DNA of 64,000 bases from Martinezella multihospitum (GTDB lineage Bacteria > Pseudomonadota > Alphaproteobacteria > Rhizobiales > Rhizobiaceae). This document shows positions 36,202-45,181 of this stretch, in pieces. The notes under the pieces were generated by a model. It was not told the DNA's origin, made no database searches, and worked only from the letters and a program-made list of their open reading frames with translations. Position 1 is the first letter of the stretch. Every line of letters begins with the position of its first letter. The translations under genes and the position numbers were made by a program. The stretch lies in the NCBI RefSeq assembly GCF_900094585.1, contig NZ_FMAG01000010.1, positions 124,001 through 188,000 on the forward strand, in the 5' to 3' direction.

Positions 36202-36974
36202 ACTTCGAGCTCTTCGGCACCTATGCACCTCGCCTCCTTGGTGGCCTGTTCGTCACCTTGCAACTTGTCTTCACCTCGGCAATCATCGGCTTTATGCTCA
36301 GCGTGCCGCTGGCTTTGGCGCGCGACAGCCGTTTAACAATCACCCGGTGGCTGGTGAAGCTGTACATTGTGCTGTTTCGGGGGACGCCTCTGCTCGGTCA
36401 GCTCTTTCTCGTCTACTATGGCGCCAGCCAAATCCGCGACGAACTGTCGGCTCTTGGTCTGTGGTGGTTCTTTCGCGATGGCTATAACTGCGCCGTGCTC
36501 GTCTTCACTTTGAACACCACCGCTTACCAGGCTGAAATCGTCCGGGGCGCGATTACTTCGGTCCCGAGGGGGCAGAAGGAGGCCGCAAAATCACTTGGCC
36601 TTGGACCGATCGTGACCTTCGTGAAGGTAATCTTCCCGCAAGCGGCGATTATGGCGGTCCGGCCCTTGAGCAATGAGCTGATCTTCTCTCTCAAGGCTTC
36701 AGCGCTTGCCAGCGTCGTGACGGTTCCAGATTTCATGCAGGTAACCAAGCTTGTGTTCTCACGGTCGTTCGAATTCCAGGTATATCTGTGGGCAGCTGTC
36801 GTTTACTTCGTCATGGTTGAGACCATCCGAAGGGCATGTGTTATTCTTGAACGTTACCTCTCTCGCCATATCGCGGCCCAAACCCGCCCAAGCAGCGAAG
36901 CATCGAGCCGGATGATGACACTGCGGAGGGCTGGTGCCCGTGTATCGCCGATAGTGCCGAAAGGGGCTGGCTGA
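36198..36974 (+). CDS. Polar amino acid ABC transporter permease 2 (HisM/OccM type)
   Basis: A 258-residue permease of the same family, coupled by ATGA overlap. LFRGTPLLGQLFLVYYG and the loop PRGQKEAAKSLGLGPI are typical; a 25-residue hydrophilic tail rich in Arg and Ser extends past the usual end. No ATP-binding subunit follows: the next gene is a convergent LysR. The transporter must borrow an ATPase encoded elsewhere or be incomplete. Confidence 0.87.
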   Translation: MNFELFGTYAPRLLGGLFVTLQLVFTSAIIGFMLSVPLALARDSRLTITRWLVKLYIVLFRGTPLLGQLFLVYYGASQIRDELSALGLWWFFRDGYNCAVLVFTLNTTAYQAEIVRGAITSVPRGQKEAAKSLGLGPIVTFVKVIFPQAAIMAVRPLSNELIFSLKASALASVVTVPDFMQVTKLVFSRSFEFQVYLWAAVVYFVMVETIRRACVILERYLSRHIAAQTRPSSEASSRMMTLRRAGARVSPIVPKGAG

Positions 36975-37002
36975 TCCGATCCGAGCGCGAGATTGCTGCC
37001 CC

Positions 37003-37923
37003 TTAGTTCTTATTCCAGGGCGGTTCGGGCAGGAACCTCGACACGAGCTCGTCGATGACGACCCGGACTTTCGGAGCTGTCAGACGTGATCTCGGCCAGA
37101 TCGCGTGGATCGGGAAGCCCCGGGTCTGGATCTGGGGAAGAACCTGACATAGCCGGCCTTCCCTCACATGGTCGGCAATCAACCATGTCGCGAGTTGAAC
37201 TATTCCCTGCCCTGCGATTGCTGCCTCACAGATGGCGTCGGAATCGTTGGTGGTTATTCGCCCGGAAACCGGCAGGGCAATCATGCCTCCGTTTGGGTCG
37301 GCGAACCACCATGGCAGCGGCTGCCGCCCACTGGCAAAGACGATGCAGTCGTGACGAGAGAGGTCATCGATCGATTGTGGCGATCCATATCGACGGATAT
37401 AGTCCGGTGAGGCACAGAGGATCGACTGCTGGATACCCAGCTGCCTGGCAATCAACGTTGAACTGTCCTCGAGATCTCCAATCCGAACCACAAGATCGAC
37501 GGCGTCATCAACGGGATCGATGCGACGGTCTGTAAACTTGATTTCAAGCGATAGGTCGTGATGGCGCGCGGCAATCTCCAGAATGACGGGCAAGAGCCAG
37601 CGTCGACCGAAGACGACGGGTAGATCGATCCTCAGCAGGCCCCTCGGACTGAGGTGATGGGACGACAGGGCATCCTGGGCACCTTCCAATTCACCGAGAA
37701 TTCGCGAGCACGTCTCGTAAAATGCCTGCCCGTCGGCGGTCAAAGCGAACCGCCGTGTCGTTCGGTTGAAGAGACGCACGCCAAGGCGCTCCTCAAGCCG
37801 CATGACGGTCTTCGCTACCCCCGATTTCGAAAGTCCGAGCCGCAACGCCGCCTGTGTAAAGCCGCCCGCATCGGCAGACTGTACGAAAATGGAGATACCT
37901 TTCAGGTGGTCTTCAGTGATCAT
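37003..37923 (-). CDS. LysR-family transcriptional regulator
   Basis: A 306-residue regulator of the CrgA/DsdC-like subgroup. The N-terminal winged helix reads GGFTQAALRLGLSKSGVAKT with the usual LEERLGVRLFNRTTRR extension; the C-terminal effector domain has DLVVRIGDL and a typical IAGQGIVQLATWL. It is divergent from the MFS exporter gene and convergent with the amino acid permeases. The short inverted repeat at 37937-37953 next to its start suits an autoregulatory LysR site. The exporter is its likeliest target. Confidence 0.9.
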   Translation of the reverse strand: MITEDHLKGISIFVQSADAGGFTQAALRLGLSKSGVAKTVMRLEERLGVRLFNRTTRRFALTADGQAFYETCSRILGELEGAQDALSSHHLSPRGLLRIDLPVVFGRRWLLPVILEIAARHHDLSLEIKFTDRRIDPVDDAVDLVVRIGDLEDSSTLIARQLGIQQSILCASPDYIRRYGSPQSIDDLSRHDCIVFASGRQPLPWWFADPNGGMIALPVSGRITTNDSDAICEAAIAGQGIVQLATWLIADHVREGRLCQVLPQIQTRGFPIHAIWPRSRLTAPKVRVVIDELVSRFLPEPPWNKN

Positions 37924-37936
37924 ATGGTTCCAAATT

Positions 37937-37953
37937 GACGACTCCAGGTCGTC
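37937..37953. promoter_or_regulatory. Possible LysR-binding inverted repeat
   Basis: GACGA (37937-37941) and TCGTC (37949-37953) flank a seven-base centre, immediately upstream of the LysR start and 89 bases before the divergent MFS gene. Spacing and position fit a LysR site, although the arms are short. Confidence 0.4.
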
Positions 37954-38041
37954 TTAGTTGCGAAGTTGAAGGACTTTATCACGATCTTGATCGACAATAA
38001 AACGGCACCAGGGAGGGTTTCGACCGAAAAAGGGGAAATCC

Positions 38042-39277
38042 ATGTCGGCACAAGTACAAGCGCTGTCGCGCCAATCCGAACTTGAGACAATCGATGAGGC
38101 GCAGCCGGCAGGCCGAGCTGTCATCATGCTTCTCGCAGCTGGCGCCGGTGTCGGCGTTGCAAGCGTCTATTACAGCCAGCCGATATTGCCGCTCATTCGT
38201 CAGTCGCTTGGTGCAACATCAGAGCAGATGATCTGGGTTCCGGCCGTCGCGCAGGCAGGCTATGCCGTAGGCATGCTCTTGCTGGCTCCCCTTGGCGACT
38301 TTGTCGAACGAAAGCGCCTAGTACTTGTGAAGTCGACCTTGCTTGTCATCACATTGACGATTGCCGCAGTCTCCCCTGCCCTCTCCGTCCTGCTGATAGC
38401 AAGCCTCGCACTCGGAATACTTGGCAGCCTGGGGCAGGACTTTGTGCCGATGGCGGCCCATCTTGCGACGGAAGAGCGGCGCGGCCACACGATCGGCGTC
38501 GTTACCACGGGATTGCTCTGCGGAATTCTTTTGTCGCGGACCGTTAGCGGCGTGATCGGATCGGCTTTTGGATGGCGCGCCATCTATGAGATCGCAGCGG
38601 TCGCAGTCGCCTTGGTCGCGCTGGCTGTTTGGCGATGGTTGCCGTATCAGCCGGCCACAGTGAGTGGATCCTATGCAAGCCTGCTCAAGAGTCTTGTCGT
38701 TCTGTTCCGCAAGCACGCGGTCTTAAGAAAATCGCTTCTCACACAAGCGTTTCTGGCTGCCCCGCTTGGCGCATTCTGGTCCGTGCTCGCTCTGATGCTT
38801 GCGGGCGCTCCATTTCACCTCGGGCCTGCGGCCGCGGGTGAGTTCGGACTTGCCGGAGCTGCGGGAGCTCTGGGCGCGCCGCTTTTCGGCCGGCTCGCCG
38901 ATAGCAGAGGACCGAGCGCAGCGATACGGATAGGTGCTACGCTTGTTATCGTCGCCTTTCTACTTCTGCTGGTGTTCCCGCAGTCTTTGCCGGTTCTAAT
39001 TGTCTCTACCGTTCTTTTCGATCTCGGTGTCATGGCAGGATTGGTCTCGCACCAGTCGATCGTCACCTCAATTGATCCTGCAGCGCGCAGCCGCCTAAAC
39101 GGCCTCCTCATGAGTGCCGCGATGATCGGCATGTCCGTCGGCGCCACAGTGGGCGGTTTTGCCTGGAACCTATTCGGCTGGACCGGCATCTGCGCGCTTT
39201 GTGCCCTGTCAGGATGCTTGGCACTGCTGCGATCGATCCTGCCGCCCTCTTCCAGTCTTGCCAAGCGGAAGGCTTGA
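38042..39277 (+). CDS. MFS transporter (YnfM/arabinose-efflux-like)
   Basis: A 411-residue major-facilitator protein with 12 predicted membrane segments. GVASVYYSQPILPLIRQSLG at the first helix and the loop FVERKRLV (motif A-like) identify the drug:H+ antiporter-1 branch related to YnfM and NepI. It probably exports a small molecule or inhibitor. It is divergent from a LysR regulator, a common exporter-regulator pairing. It ends in front of a strong bidirectional hairpin. The substrate is unknown. Confidence 0.85.
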   Translation: MSAQVQALSRQSELETIDEAQPAGRAVIMLLAAGAGVGVASVYYSQPILPLIRQSLGATSEQMIWVPAVAQAGYAVGMLLLAPLGDFVERKRLVLVKSTLLVITLTIAAVSPALSVLLIASLALGILGSLGQDFVPMAAHLATEERRGHTIGVVTTGLLCGILLSRTVSGVIGSAFGWRAIYEIAAVAVALVALAVWRWLPYQPATVSGSYASLLKSLVVLFRKHAVLRKSLLTQAFLAAPLGAFWSVLALMLAGAPFHLGPAAAGEFGLAGAAGALGAPLFGRLADSRGPSAAIRIGATLVIVAFLLLLVFPQSLPVLIVSTVLFDLGVMAGLVSHQSIVTSIDPAARSRLNGLLMSAAMIGMSVGATVGGFAWNLFGWTGICALCALSGCLALLRSILPPSSSLAKRKA

Positions 39278-39307
39278 GCTCCAGCTTCTGCCTTCTGCCT
39301 TCTGCCT

Positions 39308-39335
39308 CTGCGTCGCGACGACCGTCGCGGCGCAG
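39308..39335. terminator. Bidirectional terminator-like hairpin
   Basis: CTGCGTCGCGAC (39308-39319) pairs along 12 positions with GTCGCGGCGCAG (39324-39335), one wobble, four-base loop. It lies between the convergent MFS and EthD genes. A TTCTGCC triple direct repeat precedes it at about 39288-39306. Confidence 0.6.
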
Positions 39336-39363
39336 CCCGGCTTTGCTGGATTTGGTCTTCCGA

Positions 39364-40008
39364 CTAGAGAATTGTCAGCGGATCACAAAGGTAGACCGAC
39401 GCAAGTCTGGAGACGCCCCTCACCGCATCATGAAGGGAAGAACCAGGATTGAAGGCGCCGCGCGCATGGTTCGAGCTTTCGAACCAAGCGACGAAAATCA
39501 TGGTTGGTGCCACCGGCTCCGACCACAGACGCGGGCGCGCATGGCTCGTCGTGACATGGTTGAGCGAGATGGCGGTAGCGCCTGCGGCTCGGGCTGCATC
39601 GGTGAGGGCATCCACAACCTGTTCTGTGGTCAATGTCTCACGGGCCGCGAGAGGGATCATCACCTTCGCTCCGACACCGTCGTTCGGCCCGTCCACCTCC
39701 ACGATATTCAACGACCAACCTTTCAGGAACAGCAGCTCATCGTCGGGTATCATGACATTGCCCGTGTCGGACGCTTGGGCAGTCTTCATCGTTTCTGCAT
39801 CAGTGAAATAAAGTTCGACGATACCTTGCGCATTGAATGCGCCACCCTGCGGTATCGTCAGCAGTTCTTCATCGATCCGGTTCTGGCTGTATTTGCATAC
39901 GCCCGGTAGCGAAAGGGCGAGCTGCGCGTGGTTTCCAGCCCAATGGGTCCGAAAGGCCTCGATGCTCAGATCTTCCCTCTTCGCCAACAATGTCATTCGC
40001 TTCAGCAC
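39364..40008 (-). CDS. EthD-domain protein 1
   Basis: A 214-residue protein with two ferredoxin-like EthD units. The first reads LSIEAFRTHWAGNHAQLALSLPGVCKYSQNRI, whose FxxHWxxxHAxL-PGxxxYxQN pattern defines EthD (length stated as a pattern). EthD proteins act in breakdown of ethers, aromatics and other xenobiotics, but their reaction is rarely known; some relatives are isomerases or cyclases. It is downstream of and co-directional with an SDR gene, and a related double-EthD protein is encoded at 48572-49228, so both probably belong to one pathway. Confidence 0.72.
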   Translation of the reverse strand: MLKRMTLLAKREDLSIEAFRTHWAGNHAQLALSLPGVCKYSQNRIDEELLTIPQGGAFNAQGIVELYFTDAETMKTAQASDTGNVMIPDDELLFLKGWSLNIVEVDGPNDGVGAKVMIPLAARETLTTEQVVDALTDAARAAGATAISLNHVTTSHARPRLWSEPVAPTMIFVAWFESSNHARGAFNPGSSLHDAVRGVSRLASVYLCDPLTIL

Positions 40009-40092
40009 GGCAAACCTCCCTTACGCGATGCATTCCTGGGAACGGTCGGTGGGTGCGGTCCCGCAACCATTGACCCTGAGCTGCAACCCGGC

Positions 40093-40842
40093 TCAAACGG
40101 CCAAATAGCCGCCGTCCACGACGATCGTTGCACCAGTCATGTAGCTGGACATGCTCGATGCCAGAAAGAGGGTAGGACCGACCAGTTCTTCCGGCTCGCC
40201 GTATCGCCCCATAGGAATGCGTGCCAGAAACTTTGCGGAGCGCTCGGGATTGTTGCGGGTTGCCGCCGTCATTGGTGTAGCAAAGGTTCCCGGCGCGATC
40301 GCGTTTACACGGACTCCATCTTTGGCAAGCTCTTGGGCGAGGTTCTGGGTGAACATGCGCACGGCAGCCTTGGAGGTCGAATAGCTGACCGAGGTCGCGG
40401 TCGAAACGAACGAGGCAATAGAAGCCATGTTGATGATCGACCCTTTGGTGGCACGTAGCGCTCCAACAAAAGCCAGAGACACATTGAGCGTGCCTTCCAG
40501 ATTCACTTTCATCGCGGCATCCCAGGAGGCCCGAAGATCAGGGCTGTCGATCGTGTTGCGTGGGCAGATGCCAGCATTATTCACCAAGACGGAAACGTCT
40601 CCGATGGAAGCGGATATTTCACGGGCCAATTCCATGCATCCGGCCGCATCGGTAACATCGAGCGCGAAGGACCAAGCCTCGCCGCCACGTTCCTTGATCT
40701 GTGCCGCCGTCGCAGACGCGGCATCGCCATTGATGTCTGTCGCAATAACGCGAGCGCCTTCAGCCGCCAGCCCAAGGGCGATGGCGGCGCCGTTGCCCTG
40801 GCCTGCGCCCGTGATGAATGCAATGCGATTCTCTAATAACAC
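40093..40842 (-). CDS. Short-chain dehydrogenase/reductase (SDR)
   Basis: A 249-residue classical SDR. ITGAGQGNGAAIALGL binds NAD(P), VLVNNAGI is the structural NNAG motif, and Ser in MASIASF with Y-S-T-S-K supply the catalytic triad. PGTFATPMT follows the usual PG motif. GTG at 40842 is selected because GGGGAGGAGAAACTC precedes it directly; the upstream TTG would place that site inside the gene. It is transcribed with EthD protein 1 and divergent from the fused ABC transporter, so it likely oxidises the imported compound, perhaps to a lactone. The substrate is unknown. Confidence 0.87.
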   Translation of the reverse strand: MLLENRIAFITGAGQGNGAAIALGLAAEGARVIATDINGDAASATAAQIKERGGEAWSFALDVTDAAGCMELAREISASIGDVSVLVNNAGICPRNTIDSPDLRASWDAAMKVNLEGTLNVSLAFVGALRATKGSIINMASIASFVSTATSVSYSTSKAAVRMFTQNLAQELAKDGVRVNAIAPGTFATPMTAATRNNPERSAKFLARIPMGRYGEPEELVGPTLFLASSMSSYMTGATIVVDGGYLAV

Positions 40843-41220
40843 GAGTTTCTCCTCCCCGTATGTCAATCAATACCAGTTTCAATTTGCTGGCAGCGTTGCC
40901 TTCTAACGAATGAATTCGGTTATGGCAAAATTTTTCTACCGCATTTTCGGGCCAATAGACAAGTAGCTGCAAGAACCTGCACCGACGTGAATGATGTAAC
41001 TCCTTTCTTCTAATCGTTTTAGCTTTGAGCTCTTCCCGATATACCGGGGGATAGGAAATGCGCGCGACGGGCGATCAATAAAGGCACCCAAGGACGCTCA
41101 GCGCGTCTACTAAGGAAACACAGCTCTTTCTATCCAATTGATTTTGCGTTTTTTCCGTCTAGGAATTTTGAGCTTCTCCTCTTTCCTTAAACGCCTTCTG
41201 GTTGTGTTAAATTTTTCTCG

Positions 41221-41246
41221 ACTTGCCACTGTCGTGGCAAGTTTTT
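41221..41246 (+). terminator. Intrinsic terminator in a divergent gap, no obvious upstream gene
   Basis: ACTTGCCAC (41221-41229) pairs perfectly with GTGGCAAGT (41234-41242) over a TGTC loop, directly followed by TTTT. It has textbook intrinsic-terminator form on the plus strand, yet no plus-strand gene lies upstream, so it may end a small RNA or a leader transcript. Confidence 0.6.
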
Positions 41247-41287
41247 CCGCTGTTTGGCGGTATGCGAGTTCGAGATAAAATATTATA

Positions 41288-41316
41288 TTGACAAATCTCT
41301 TCGTTATCAAAGAATA
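41288..41316 (+). promoter_or_regulatory. Candidate sigma-70-type promoter for the fused ABC operon
   Basis: TTGACA at 41288-41293 is a perfect -35 box; AGAATA/GAATAT follows after 17-18 bases in an AT-rich stretch. A transcript from here would have a leader of about 200 bases containing the short frame at 41427. Confidence 0.4.
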
Positions 41317-41426
41317 TGTCGCGACAGCCAAGGACCTTTTTTTGCCGTGAGGTCAAGCGTATCGGGAGTACGCTGCTGTTAGGAGGACGGCGGCTATTGT
41401 CGCCGTAAAAGTTTGGAGGAGACAGC

Positions 41427-41534
41427 GTGTCCACGATTGCGCCTATTCGTGCGTTTGCACAGCTTTGCCTGAAATTCGAGGAGTTCGTTTTCGTCATGGT
41501 TGTGCCGGAGGATGGCTATCATGTCGAAACATAA
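41427..41534 (+). CDS. Putative 35-residue leader peptide overlapping the ABC gene start
   Basis: A GTG-initiated frame of 35 codons has a strong ribosome-binding site (GGAGGAGA, four bases upstream) and ends at TAA 41532-41534, overlapping the start of the ABC fusion gene (ATG 41521) by 14 bases in another frame. It encodes an Ala/Phe/Val-rich peptide with four Phe and one Tyr. It is too short for the usual gene callers. It could be a translational-coupling leader; no homologue is known to me, and it may be chance. Confidence 0.4.
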   Translation: MSTIAPIRAFAQLCLKFEEFVFVMVVPEDGYHVET

Positions 41535-44001
41535 CAGCCTCCTTCTTGAAATGTCGGGTGTCTGCAAGGTCTTCCCCGGCGTCCGGGCTCTTCATGAGAT
41601 TACCTTCGATGTCCAGGCGGGAGAAGTCCACGGCCTTGTCGGCGAGAATGGAGCTGGCAAGTCGACGTTGATGAGCGTGGCGTCTGGCGCGCTGTCTGCG
41701 GAGGCCGGTGTCGTCAAGATCGCCGGCGAGGAAGTCCGCGGCAATCCGCAGCTTGCCCGCGACCTCGGCCTGGCCATCGTGCGGCAGGAGCCGTCGTTGA
41801 TGCCGGATCTGACAGTCGCGGAAAATCTCTATCTCGGCCTGCCCGAATCGAAGCGGCCGCCTTTGTCCTCGCTGGTGCGCTGGGCAAGACAGCTTTTGAG
41901 CCGCTGGAGCAGCGACGTCACGATCGATGTTCGCGATCATGTTGCCACACTCAATCCGGAACACCGGTTTATCGTCGAGATCGTCAAGGCGCTGGCTTGC
42001 GAACCCAAGGTGCTGGTCCTCGACGAGCCGACCGAGCATCTCGCGGCCGAAGATGTCAGCCGCCTCTTCGCCAGAATCCGGGAAGTGACGACGCGCGGCG
42101 CTTCCGTCATCTATATCTCTCACCGCATTCGCGAGGTGCAAGCCATAGCAGACCGCCTGACCGTACTGCGCGACGGCGAAGGTCAGGGGACCTATAATGC
42201 GGCGACGCTCTCCGAAGACAAGATCGTTTCGCTGATCGTCGGCACGTCTCTCGACCGGACTTTTCCTGAAAAGGCCGGTAGCGGCGTCGGCGAGGTTATT
42301 CTCGACATCCAGAATTTCTCCGGTCCCGGCTTTTCGCATGTGACGCTTAATGTTCGGCGCGGCGAAATCCTCGGTCTTGCCGGGATCGACGCGAACGGAC
42401 AGCGGGAATTCATGCGCGCGCTTGCCGGATTGACCAAGGGCCACGGCGATGTCTCCCTCTCGGGCAAGGAAGTTTCGATCGCAACATCCAAGGATGCGAT
42501 GAACGCTGGCGTTTCCTACCTGCCCGGAGATCGCCACCGCGAAGGCATTTTCGCGGAATTGAGCGTTCGGGAAAACTTCTCCGCGCGCAGCCCTGCCGCC
42601 GATATCATCGGTGGCGTCGTTAATCTCGGCTCGGAAGAAAGCCGCGCCCGGCAGGCGGTCCATCGCTTTGCGGTAAAGACGCCCAGCATCGAGACGCCGA
42701 TCCGCTCGCTCTCGGGCGGCAATCAGCAAAAGGTGGTGCTGGCCAGCGTTCTTGCCTCCAACCCGTCTGTGCTTCTGGTCGACGAGCCGACACAGGGCGT
42801 CGATGTCGGCGCGCGCGCCGAGATCTACAAGATCCTACGCGATACGGCTGCCAAGGGCGTTGCGATAATCGTGGTCTCTTCCGACGCACAGGAAGTTGCC
42901 GGGCTGAGCGATCGCGTGGCGATCTTTTCGCGCGGCCAGATCGTCAAGACATTGACGGGCGACAACGTCAGCGAAGACAACATCACGTCTGCCGTCCTCA
43001 AGTCGACCACCCAGCGTGACAAGGTGCATCGCCAGGCGAACGCATTCTGGAAATGGGCCGCAGGCGATGCGGCGCCGCTTGTGATGGTCGCAGCCGCGAT
43101 CCTTATTCTCGGCACGGCCGCGGCATTCTGGAACCCCTTCTATATTTCCCCGCGAAGTTTGTCGGGGATGATGACGCTGGTGGCCACGCTTGCCCTCGTT
43201 GCCTATGGCCAGCAACTGCTGATGCTGGTCGGAGGGATTGATCTTTCGGTCGGACCGCTGATGGGGCTGTCTCAGGTCGTGGCCTCGTTTTTCCTGATCA
43301 AGGGAATGCCGATCGAAATGCAGCTTGCCGGCTGGGTGCTGGTTATCGCGGTGGCCGCCTTGGTAGGTGTCATCAACTGGGTGCTCGTCGAGCCTCTGAA
43401 GCTTCATCCGATGATCGCTACGCTGTCCACCTTCATGGCCGTCCAGGCGGTCGCGCTTCTGTTGCGCCCCGTTCCCGGCGGCATGATCGACGGTGCCATT
43501 CTATCGACGCTTTCCACCCGGCTTGGCTTCGTTCCGATTACCTTCCTGGCGGCGGTGGCACTCGCCCTGCTCCTGGAGTTCTGCCTCTACAGGTTTGCCG
43601 TCGGCGTTTCCATTCGCGGTCTCGGGTCGCGGCCGGAGGCAGCGCGTGTCGCCGGCGTGAGCCCGCAGAAGATGCGGTTCCTTGCCTATGTCGGATGCTC
43701 CGTGCTTGCCGGTATCGCCGCCATCACGATGATGCAGCAGGTCGGTATCGGCGATCCTCGCTCCGGCCTCGGCTACACGCTGTCTTCTATTGCCGCGGTG
43801 GTGATCGGCGGGGCGAGCCTGTTCGGAGGACGCGGTTCGTTCATCGGCGCATTGCTCGGCGCGATCTTCATTACGCAGATCAACGCGGTGACCTCGTTCC
43901 TCAGCCTTGACCAAGCGTGGCAGTCCTACCTCCTCGGAGGCCTCATTCTTGCAGCAGTAGCACTTTTCTCGAAGAGCAGGCAGAAGGTGATTGCGGCATG
44001 A
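41521..44001 (+). CDS. Fused CUT2 ABC transporter: double ATPase plus permease
   Basis: An 826-residue fusion. Residues about 1-500 are an RbsA-type double ATPase: Walker A GENGAGKST (about 41-49), Walker B VLVLDEPTEHL, second-domain signature LSGGNQQK and VDEPTQGVDVGARAE. Residues about 515-826 are an RbsC-type permease (GGIDLSVGPLMGLSQVV; GGASLFGGRGSFIGA). These are normally two proteins. The ATG at 41521 has CCGGAGG nine bases upstream; an ATG at 41512 overlaps that site. A second, separate permease overlaps its stop by four bases, so the complex probably pairs the fused and free permeases. First gene of the EthD/cyclase/lactonase operon. Confidence 0.87.
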   Translation: MSKHNSLLLEMSGVCKVFPGVRALHEITFDVQAGEVHGLVGENGAGKSTLMSVASGALSAEAGVVKIAGEEVRGNPQLARDLGLAIVRQEPSLMPDLTVAENLYLGLPESKRPPLSSLVRWARQLLSRWSSDVTIDVRDHVATLNPEHRFIVEIVKALACEPKVLVLDEPTEHLAAEDVSRLFARIREVTTRGASVIYISHRIREVQAIADRLTVLRDGEGQGTYNAATLSEDKIVSLIVGTSLDRTFPEKAGSGVGEVILDIQNFSGPGFSHVTLNVRRGEILGLAGIDANGQREFMRALAGLTKGHGDVSLSGKEVSIATSKDAMNAGVSYLPGDRHREGIFAELSVRENFSARSPAADIIGGVVNLGSEESRARQAVHRFAVKTPSIETPIRSLSGGNQQKVVLASVLASNPSVLLVDEPTQGVDVGARAEIYKILRDTAAKGVAIIVVSSDAQEVAGLSDRVAIFSRGQIVKTLTGDNVSEDNITSAVLKSTTQRDKVHRQANAFWKWAAGDAAPLVMVAAAILILGTAAAFWNPFYISPRSLSGMMTLVATLALVAYGQQLLMLVGGIDLSVGPLMGLSQVVASFFLIKGMPIEMQLAGWVLVIAVAALVGVINWVLVEPLKLHPMIATLSTFMAVQAVALLLRPVPGGMIDGAILSTLSTRLGFVPITFLAAVALALLLEFCLYRFAVGVSIRGLGSRPEAARVAGVSPQKMRFLAYVGCSVLAGIAAITMMQQVGIGDPRSGLGYTLSSIAAVVIGGASLFGGRGSFIGALLGAIFITQINAVTSFLSLDQAWQSYLLGGLILAAVALFSKSRQKVIAA

Positions 44002-44993
44002 GCAGCACATATATGGAAAAAGCAACAATGACCTCTGCGGAGCGCATCGGCACGAAAGTTCGCGAGCTCACCAGCCATGAATTCGTATGGATTTGGGTCG
44101 GCACGGTAGCGATCTTCGCGGCTAGCGCCATTCTTGCTCCGGGAACGGTGCGCGCAGCCTCGATCTACTCGATGCTGCCCTTCGCGGGTATTCTCGCAAT
44201 CGTCGCTGCGGGACAGACGATCGTCATCCAGCAGCGTGGCCTTGATATGTCGCTCGCGGGCATGATGACGATTTCGGGCCTCCTGCTCGCCAAGCTGGGC
44301 TTCATGACGGGATCCCTGTTGCTTGCCGCGCCGATTACCCTTGTACTGGCCTATCTGTTCGGCGTTCTGAACGGATTGTTGGTGTCGAAGGTTAATATCA
44401 CGCCCATCGTGGTTACCCTGGCGACGAATGCCATCCTGCTCGGCGCGGTACGGACATTGTCTGGGGGCAGCCCGATGGCTGCTCCTGCGGCACTGGCGAC
44501 CTTCTCCCACCAGACCGTGTTCGGCATGCCGATGACCTTGATCCTGGCCCTGCTGTTCATCGCTTTCATCAGCTTTGCAACCAAACGAACCGCATTCGGT
44601 CGCCGCTTTGTGGCGGTAGGTGCCAATCCTGCCGCGGCGGCAGCGGCAGGTATCCCAATTCTGCGATATCAGGTCGCGACCTATGGCATCGCGGCGGTCT
44701 GCTTCTCCGTGGCCGGCATGTTGTTCACCGGCTTCATCGGTTCGGCATCCCAGACAGCAGGCAACGACTACCTCCTGCCGGCGATCGCCGCGGTCGTCGT
44801 CGGAGGGACGCCGTTCACCGGTGGCCGCGGAAGCGTCGTTGCGAGCGGCGTGGCGGCACTGTTCATGGTGCAACTGGGCCAGATGGTCCTAGCGCTCGGC
44901 GCGGGCACGGCCGTCCAGCTTCTGGTTCAGGCACTTGCTATCATCCTGGCCGTGACCATTCGGCATGTCCCGGGATTGTTGCGCCTGAAATGA
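43998..44993 (+). CDS. CUT2 ABC transporter permease, second copy
   Basis: A 331-residue RbsC-type permease coupled by ATGA to the fusion gene. QQRGLDMSLAGMMTISGLLL corresponds to the GGIDLSVG motif but reads RGLDMSLA; VGGTPFTGGRGSVVASG is the later loop. It is not a simple duplicate of the fused permease domain, so the transporter is probably a heterodimer in the membrane. Confidence 0.87.
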   Translation: MSSTYMEKATMTSAERIGTKVRELTSHEFVWIWVGTVAIFAASAILAPGTVRAASIYSMLPFAGILAIVAAGQTIVIQQRGLDMSLAGMMTISGLLLAKLGFMTGSLLLAAPITLVLAYLFGVLNGLLVSKVNITPIVVTLATNAILLGAVRTLSGGSPMAAPAALATFSHQTVFGMPMTLILALLFIAFISFATKRTAFGRRFVAVGANPAAAAAAGIPILRYQVATYGIAAVCFSVAGMLFTGFIGSASQTAGNDYLLPAIAAVVVGGTPFTGGRGSVVASGVAALFMVQLGQMVLALGAGTAVQLLVQALAIILAVTIRHVPGLLRLK

Positions 44994-45181
44994 CGTAACG
45001 CCCGAACGTCAAAGAGCCGGGCGACGAATCGACTGCATCCATTCCACGGCCGGCGCTTTGTCGGGTGTTTCCGGGCCAGCGATGGTTTGCCCGCCGCCCG
45101 CGAACGTCTGCGCGATCAGTTCAGAGGAGCCGGCAATATCCAGAACAATACGGATGCTTGCCGAATATGAGGGAGGACTAC

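Larger units (their letters stand above)
40843..41426. other. Long divergent control region
   Basis: These 584 bases contain no recognised protein gene and are AT-richer than their neighbours. They hold a perfect terminator-like hairpin at 41221-41246 and a promoter-like pair at 41288-41316, listed separately. A small RNA ending at the hairpin is possible but not demonstrated. Confidence 0.45.

Noticed and set aside
41110-41331. A 73-codon minus-strand Lys/Arg-rich frame
   Set aside because: It runs through the terminator hairpin and AT-rich control DNA, with no ribosome-binding site or known relative.
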